Virus record (IMG/VR): IMGVR_UViG_3300033141_002782
Coordinates: 1-24,483 of that record
DNA from: a virus
DNA length: 24,483 nucleotides
Reading direction: 5' to 3' (one strand)
This document shows, one piece after another, positions 20,999-24,483 of this stretch. A program made the translations under genes and the position numbers. How positions within the stretch are numbered: position 1 is the first letter of the stretch; each line of letters starts with the position of its first letter. Below the pieces are notes generated by a model, which saw only the letters and a program-made list of their open reading frames with translations, did not search any database and was not told where the DNA came from.

Positions 20999-22459
20999 AT
21001 GGCCTGGTCTGATTCGCATAACACGCCGTGCAGCAAGATAGAGGTGCAATGGGACGGCACCAACTGGACTGATGAGACGAGCCGATGCACACGCTGGTCC
21101 ATCAACGTGAGTCTGCGCGACTCGCGGACGGGGTTGCCGATGCTGGGAGCGGTGCATCCGGGTACCGCCACCGTCGTGATGGACAACAGCGACAATCGAT
21201 TCTCGCCGGATAACGTGAGCAGCCCGATTCACAGCGACATCAGCGACGGTATTTATCGCGTGCCCATCCGAATTAGCGCTGACTATGGCACCGCCACGAC
21301 GCGACAGTTTACGGGGCAGATAGAGACGCCATCTGAGTCTGAGACTCCGACTGGCCGCGAGGTATCGTTCAGTTGCGTCGATGATTCGCTGGATATGCTC
21401 GAATACGAGTACACCACGGCACTGTACAGAGACAAGCGCGTAGACGAATTCATGGCAACGCTCTTGGCGGAGGCGGGCGTTACCAGCACGAGCCTGGACA
21501 AGGGTTTCGCGTCGGTGCCGTACCTCTGGATGAACACGGACAACATCGCCTACGAACTGAGCCGACTGGCGCAGTCTGAGCTTGGCATGGTGTTTTTTGC
21601 TAAAGACGGTACGTACACGTTCTGGCGCATGACCGCGTTTCTGGAGAACGCGCGCAGCACGTCCTCACAGGCAACGCTGACGACGGGCACGCTGTTCCGC
21701 CTCAGCGACGCGATTGCCTGGCGCGACGCGTACACCGGTGTGCGCGTGACGATGGCGCCACTGACGCTGGGCGAGCTTGTGGATGTGTACGTGAGCAATG
21801 AGGACATCCTGATTGCGCCCGGCGATACGGTGACGCAGGACGTGCAGTACCGTTGGCCGGTAAGGTCCATTGTCACGCCCGAAGCGGGCGTAGACTACGA
21901 GGCGCTGTCATCTGGCTGCCGCGACCTATCCGGCGACCTGGTTGTGGACGTAACGTCCTACGCGCAGAGAGCTAGCGTGTCGTTCACGAATAACGCTAGC
22001 CTAAGCATGTACGTCACTGGATTCAAACTGCGGGGCAAACCGCTGCTGAGTGAGGCGTCTGAGGAACGACAGTACGACACGACGCTGTCACCGGCGAAGG
22101 TGCCCGGCACGAAGGTCTATGACTTGCGCGGCAATCCTTATTTGCAAACGAGAGCGCAGATGGAGCGCGCGGGCCAATTCCTGCGCGATCGCCTGGAGCG
22201 ACCGCGCCGCCTCTGGCAGTGGCGCGGGGTCTGCAATCCCGACCTTTGCATCGGCGACCGCGTGACCGTGCAGGACTCTGATATGGGCATCAACGCCGAC
22301 GCGTACGTGCTCGGGATTCAGCAGGAGTATCGCAGTAGCGCGGTCTACACGATGACGCTGGAATTGCTCCCCGTCGCGAACCTCTTTGCCGAGCCATCGT
22401 ACTTCATTCTGGGCACGTCCAGTTACGCGGATAGCGGCAGCGATCCACTGTTCTACTAG
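20999..22459 (+). CDS. Tail hub / baseplate-type minor tail protein
   Basis: 486 residues from ATG 20999 after GAGGGTAG. The N-terminus (KIEVQWDGTNWTDETSRCTR, PGTATVVMDNSDNRFSPDN) is typical of siphovirus minor tail proteins, and RQFTGQIETPSESETPTGRE, SCVDDSLDMLEYEY, LSRLAQSELGMVFFAKDGTY and GDRVTVQDSDMGINADAYVL follow the order seen in hub (gp27/Tal-like) proteins. Hubs close the distal end of the tail tube and carry the fibres. No peptidoglycan hydrolase domain is visible. The DG-WTD motif near the N-terminus echoes the tube proteins. Confidence 0.8.
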   Translation: MAWSDSHNTPCSKIEVQWDGTNWTDETSRCTRWSINVSLRDSRTGLPMLGAVHPGTATVVMDNSDNRFSPDNVSSPIHSDISDGIYRVPIRISADYGTATTRQFTGQIETPSESETPTGREVSFSCVDDSLDMLEYEYTTALYRDKRVDEFMATLLAEAGVTSTSLDKGFASVPYLWMNTDNIAYELSRLAQSELGMVFFAKDGTYTFWRMTAFLENARSTSSQATLTTGTLFRLSDAIAWRDAYTGVRVTMAPLTLGELVDVYVSNEDILIAPGDTVTQDVQYRWPVRSIVTPEAGVDYEALSSGCRDLSGDLVVDVTSYAQRASVSFTNNASLSMYVTGFKLRGKPLLSEASEERQYDTTLSPAKVPGTKVYDLRGNPYLQTRAQMERAGQFLRDRLERPRRLWQWRGVCNPDLCIGDRVTVQDSDMGINADAYVLGIQQEYRSSAVYTMTLELLPVANLFAEPSYFILGTSSYADSGSDPLFY

Positions 22460-22467
22460 AGGAGCGA

Positions 22468-23931
22468 ATGAGCAAAATCGCATTCCCAGCAATACCGGTA
22501 CTAGAGAACGGCATGGTGCTGAGTGCGGCGACGCTGAATCACGCGTTCACTGCCGCCGAGCGTTGGCTGCTGGGCGAGTCTCATGCGCCGCTGGCCTGCC
22601 AGCACACGCGGTTCGCCAGCACAGACGTGTACCAGGAGGACTACCAGACCATCTGGACGTGCTACCTGCGGCACACGTCGAACACGCTGGTCTACAAACT
22701 GCATATCAAAATCAATTATGGCAACGCTATCGACCGTGACTGGTACTACCAGATACAGGTCTATGATGGCTCGACCTGGTACACCGCGAAAACTGAAACT
22801 GGCACAGACAACACCTACCAGAACAAAGAGGGCACCGTTGACCTGACCACGGTGAGCGACGGTAGCGGCGGTTATATCGACGATCATCTGGTGGCAGGCA
22901 CGGTCTACCAGTGGCGATTGCAGGTGAAATGTGGGAGACAGGGCGAGCCAGCCGACTGCACCGTGCACTGTCTGCCCTGGACGCTGCGCCTGCGCAATAG
23001 CGTGAGCGGATGGCAAACACCGCCAACGTTCGCCGCTGCCACGAGTAGCGCTGACGATTTCAACGACATGCGGACCGACCTGAACGCCCTCTACGCGGCG
23101 ATGAGCGACGTGAACATTCACTCGACGCAGATGGCCGAGCACGAGATTACGAGTGTCGCCGACACGTGGGAGGAGTATACGTCCTGCGTCTATCGTTACC
23201 GTCCCGAGAGCATCTACTGCAACGTGCAGGGCTGTACGCAGACGCACAGCGATCCCGATACGCGGTACTGGAAATGGCGCCTGGCGGTCTACGACGATAC
23301 GACGCCGACAGCGAATGGGCCCGCCTATGTTTACACGAGCGATGCGCAATATGGGGCCGGGCTCGATCCGAACCAGTATACGTGGGATAGCGCGACCATC
23401 GACCTAACTGCAGGCGCGGCGGCCTCTGCGCTGAGCACGGCGGGCATCACACTCACGTTCGGCAACTACTATCGGCTTGTCATCGAGGTGTGCCGTGGGG
23501 ATGCCAATGAGGCGGCATATATCCGGCATGGCATTCTGCTGCGTTTGTCGGACAACACGCCGGATGCTGGCTGGGACACGCTCAACGACTGGGCGCACGG
23601 CGATACTGATGTAGGGCCGATGCATCTCAACAAGCTTGCTGACAATCTGACTGACCTGTACACCGGCAATGAGCGCCTTTGGAACGAGACGCTGGCCGTG
23701 GATACGACGTCGGGTGGCCTCGGCTGTGCGGGTGTCCATCGCAAACGTTATCTGCATTACATCGCCAGCGCTGCCCCTCGGGTGTACTATGGCGTGGCGT
23801 TTGACAGCACATACGACCTGAGCGCGAGCAACACGTGGACGAGTGTGGATCTGGGCGACGTGGGTGTGCCCTATGGTACGGTCTATTTCGTGGATAACGT
23901 CACCTGCGCGTTTGAGTGTGACGAGGAGTAA
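22468..23931 (+). CDS. Large repetitive tail-tip or receptor-binding-associated protein
   Basis: 487 residues from ATG 22468 behind GAGGAG. It appears to alternate helical segments (SAATLNHAFTAAERWLLGES; DDFNDMRTDLNALYAAMSD; LNKLADNLTDLYTGNERLW) with beta-sandwich segments (VYKLHIKINYGN, DWYYQIQVYDGSTWY; YWKWRLAVYDD, YYRLVIEVCRG). This reads as an internal duplication with a third helical segment after it. It lies between the hub and the fibre, so it is probably part of the tail-tip adhesin. I do not recognise a named family. Confidence 0.7.
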   Translation: MSKIAFPAIPVLENGMVLSAATLNHAFTAAERWLLGESHAPLACQHTRFASTDVYQEDYQTIWTCYLRHTSNTLVYKLHIKINYGNAIDRDWYYQIQVYDGSTWYTAKTETGTDNTYQNKEGTVDLTTVSDGSGGYIDDHLVAGTVYQWRLQVKCGRQGEPADCTVHCLPWTLRLRNSVSGWQTPPTFAAATSSADDFNDMRTDLNALYAAMSDVNIHSTQMAEHEITSVADTWEEYTSCVYRYRPESIYCNVQGCTQTHSDPDTRYWKWRLAVYDDTTPTANGPAYVYTSDAQYGAGLDPNQYTWDSATIDLTAGAAASALSTAGITLTFGNYYRLVIEVCRGDANEAAYIRHGILLRLSDNTPDAGWDTLNDWAHGDTDVGPMHLNKLADNLTDLYTGNERLWNETLAVDTTSGGLGCAGVHRKRYLHYIASAAPRVYYGVAFDSTYDLSASNTWTSVDLGDVGVPYGTVYFVDNVTCAFECDEE

Positions 23932-23934
23932 CGT

Positions 23935-24483
23935 ATGCCAAAAGATTATGCACCGCGACGATTGCACCTGCCGCCAAGCACGAGCACTGGTGGCGGCGGT
24001 GCGGGCGGCGGAGGCGGTACGAGCAGCGCGCCAGACACCTGCGACGTCGATACGGGCAACGCCATATCGGACGGGAAACACACACACCAGATTGACGCGG
24101 CGGCCTCTGGTGAAAATGAGCATCTAGTCAAAACCGACAGCGACGGTGATGTGACATTCCGCGACGTGAACGTGCGCAACGTAGAGGCATCGCAGCAACT
24201 CAAGTCGACTGTCACCACGGGCACAGCGCCACTGGACGTGGCTAGCGAGACACTGGTAGAGAACCTCAACGCGGACCTGCTGGACGGCAACGAGGCGACG
24301 GCATTCACAGCCCCATCCTATATCACGGTCGAACACGAATCCGTATTGTCCAACGAACGGACCCTCGCAGCCGGCAACAATGTGACGCTCACAGACGGCG
24401 GTGTGGATGGCGATATCACGATTGACGTTGATACAGTGCCCGACCACGATCACACGGGCGATACGGGCGACGGCGGCACGGTG
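23935..24483 (+). CDS. Tail fibre protein, N-terminal part (runs off the window)
   Basis: The frame from ATG 23935 is open to the window end (183 codons). It begins MPKDYAPRRLHLPP, followed by a very Gly-rich linker (GGGGAGGGGGTSS) that should be flexible. VTTGTAPLDVASETLVENLN followed by ADLLDGNEAT is the fibre pattern found in many phage tail fibres, and TLAAGNNVTLTDGG and DHDHTGDTGDGG are typical of beta-structured fibre shafts. The receptor-binding end lies beyond 24483. Confidence 0.82.
   Translation, partial: MPKDYAPRRLHLPPSTSTGGGGAGGGGGTSSAPDTCDVDTGNAISDGKHTHQIDAAASGENEHLVKTDSDGDVTFRDVNVRNVEASQQLKSTVTTGTAPLDVASETLVENLNADLLDGNEATAFTAPSYITVEHESVLSNERTLAAGNNVTLTDGGVDGDITIDVDTVPDHDHTGDTGDGGTV

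Noticed and set aside
1-24483. tRNA genes, integrase, attachment sites, origin or insertion sequences
   Set aside because: No cloverleaf-like segment, recombinase motif, terminal inverted repeats or iteron cluster was noticed; coding sequence covers nearly the whole window.

Overview
The window is the late structural region of a tailed phage (Caudoviricetes) with a siphovirus plan, or the same region of a prophage. All genes are on the + strand and tightly packed, with many 1-26 base start/stop overlaps. The DNA is GC-rich by eye and uses standard stops (TGA, TAG, TAA). No bacterial flanking gene, integrase, repressor, lysis gene or RNA gene is visible, so neither the host nor the lifestyle can be named. 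The tail is non-contractile: there is a G/GT-type chaperone pair and a tape measure, but no sheath.

Layout. 1-1784: end of the large terminase, whose Walker A motif is broken by two tandem TGA codons at the window edge, then small genes (a zinc-finger-like protein, two unknowns, one single-span membrane protein). 1794-7161: head genes, namely a portal fused to a MuF-like domain, a multidomain prohead protease, an HK97-fold major capsid protein and a decoration-like protein. 7219-13923: a cargo block of nine genes lying between the capsid genes and the head-tail connector. It holds a degenerate glycosyltransferase-like protein, a 47-residue coiled coil, a GT-A glycosyltransferase, a GT-B/GT-A double glycosyltransferase, a CgeB-like glycosyltransferase, a radical SAM enzyme with extra C-terminal cysteines, an unknown protein, a shortened UDP-sugar dehydrogenase and a SAM methyltransferase. 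13913-15832: connector, gp10-like protein, probable tail terminator and an unknown 89-residue protein. 15926-24483: tail genes, namely tail tube, G/GT chaperones with a -1 frameshift signal, tape measure, small tail protein, lectin-like protein, a second tail-tube paralogue on a repeat-bearing N-terminus, hub protein, a repetitive tail-tip protein and the start of a tail fibre cut by the window end.

How it may work together. Packaging, head and tail genes form a normal virion assembly line. The cargo block reads as a sugar pathway: the dehydrogenase, radical SAM enzyme and methyltransferase could make or tailor an unusual sugar, and the glycosyltransferases could attach it. Its position inside the late region suggests a target on the virion (capsid, decoration or tail), but the target is inferred, not shown. 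Four non-coding gaps in the late region each hold a hairpin. Two of them, in front of the protease/capsid genes and in front of the tail-tube gene, are diverged copies of one structured element.
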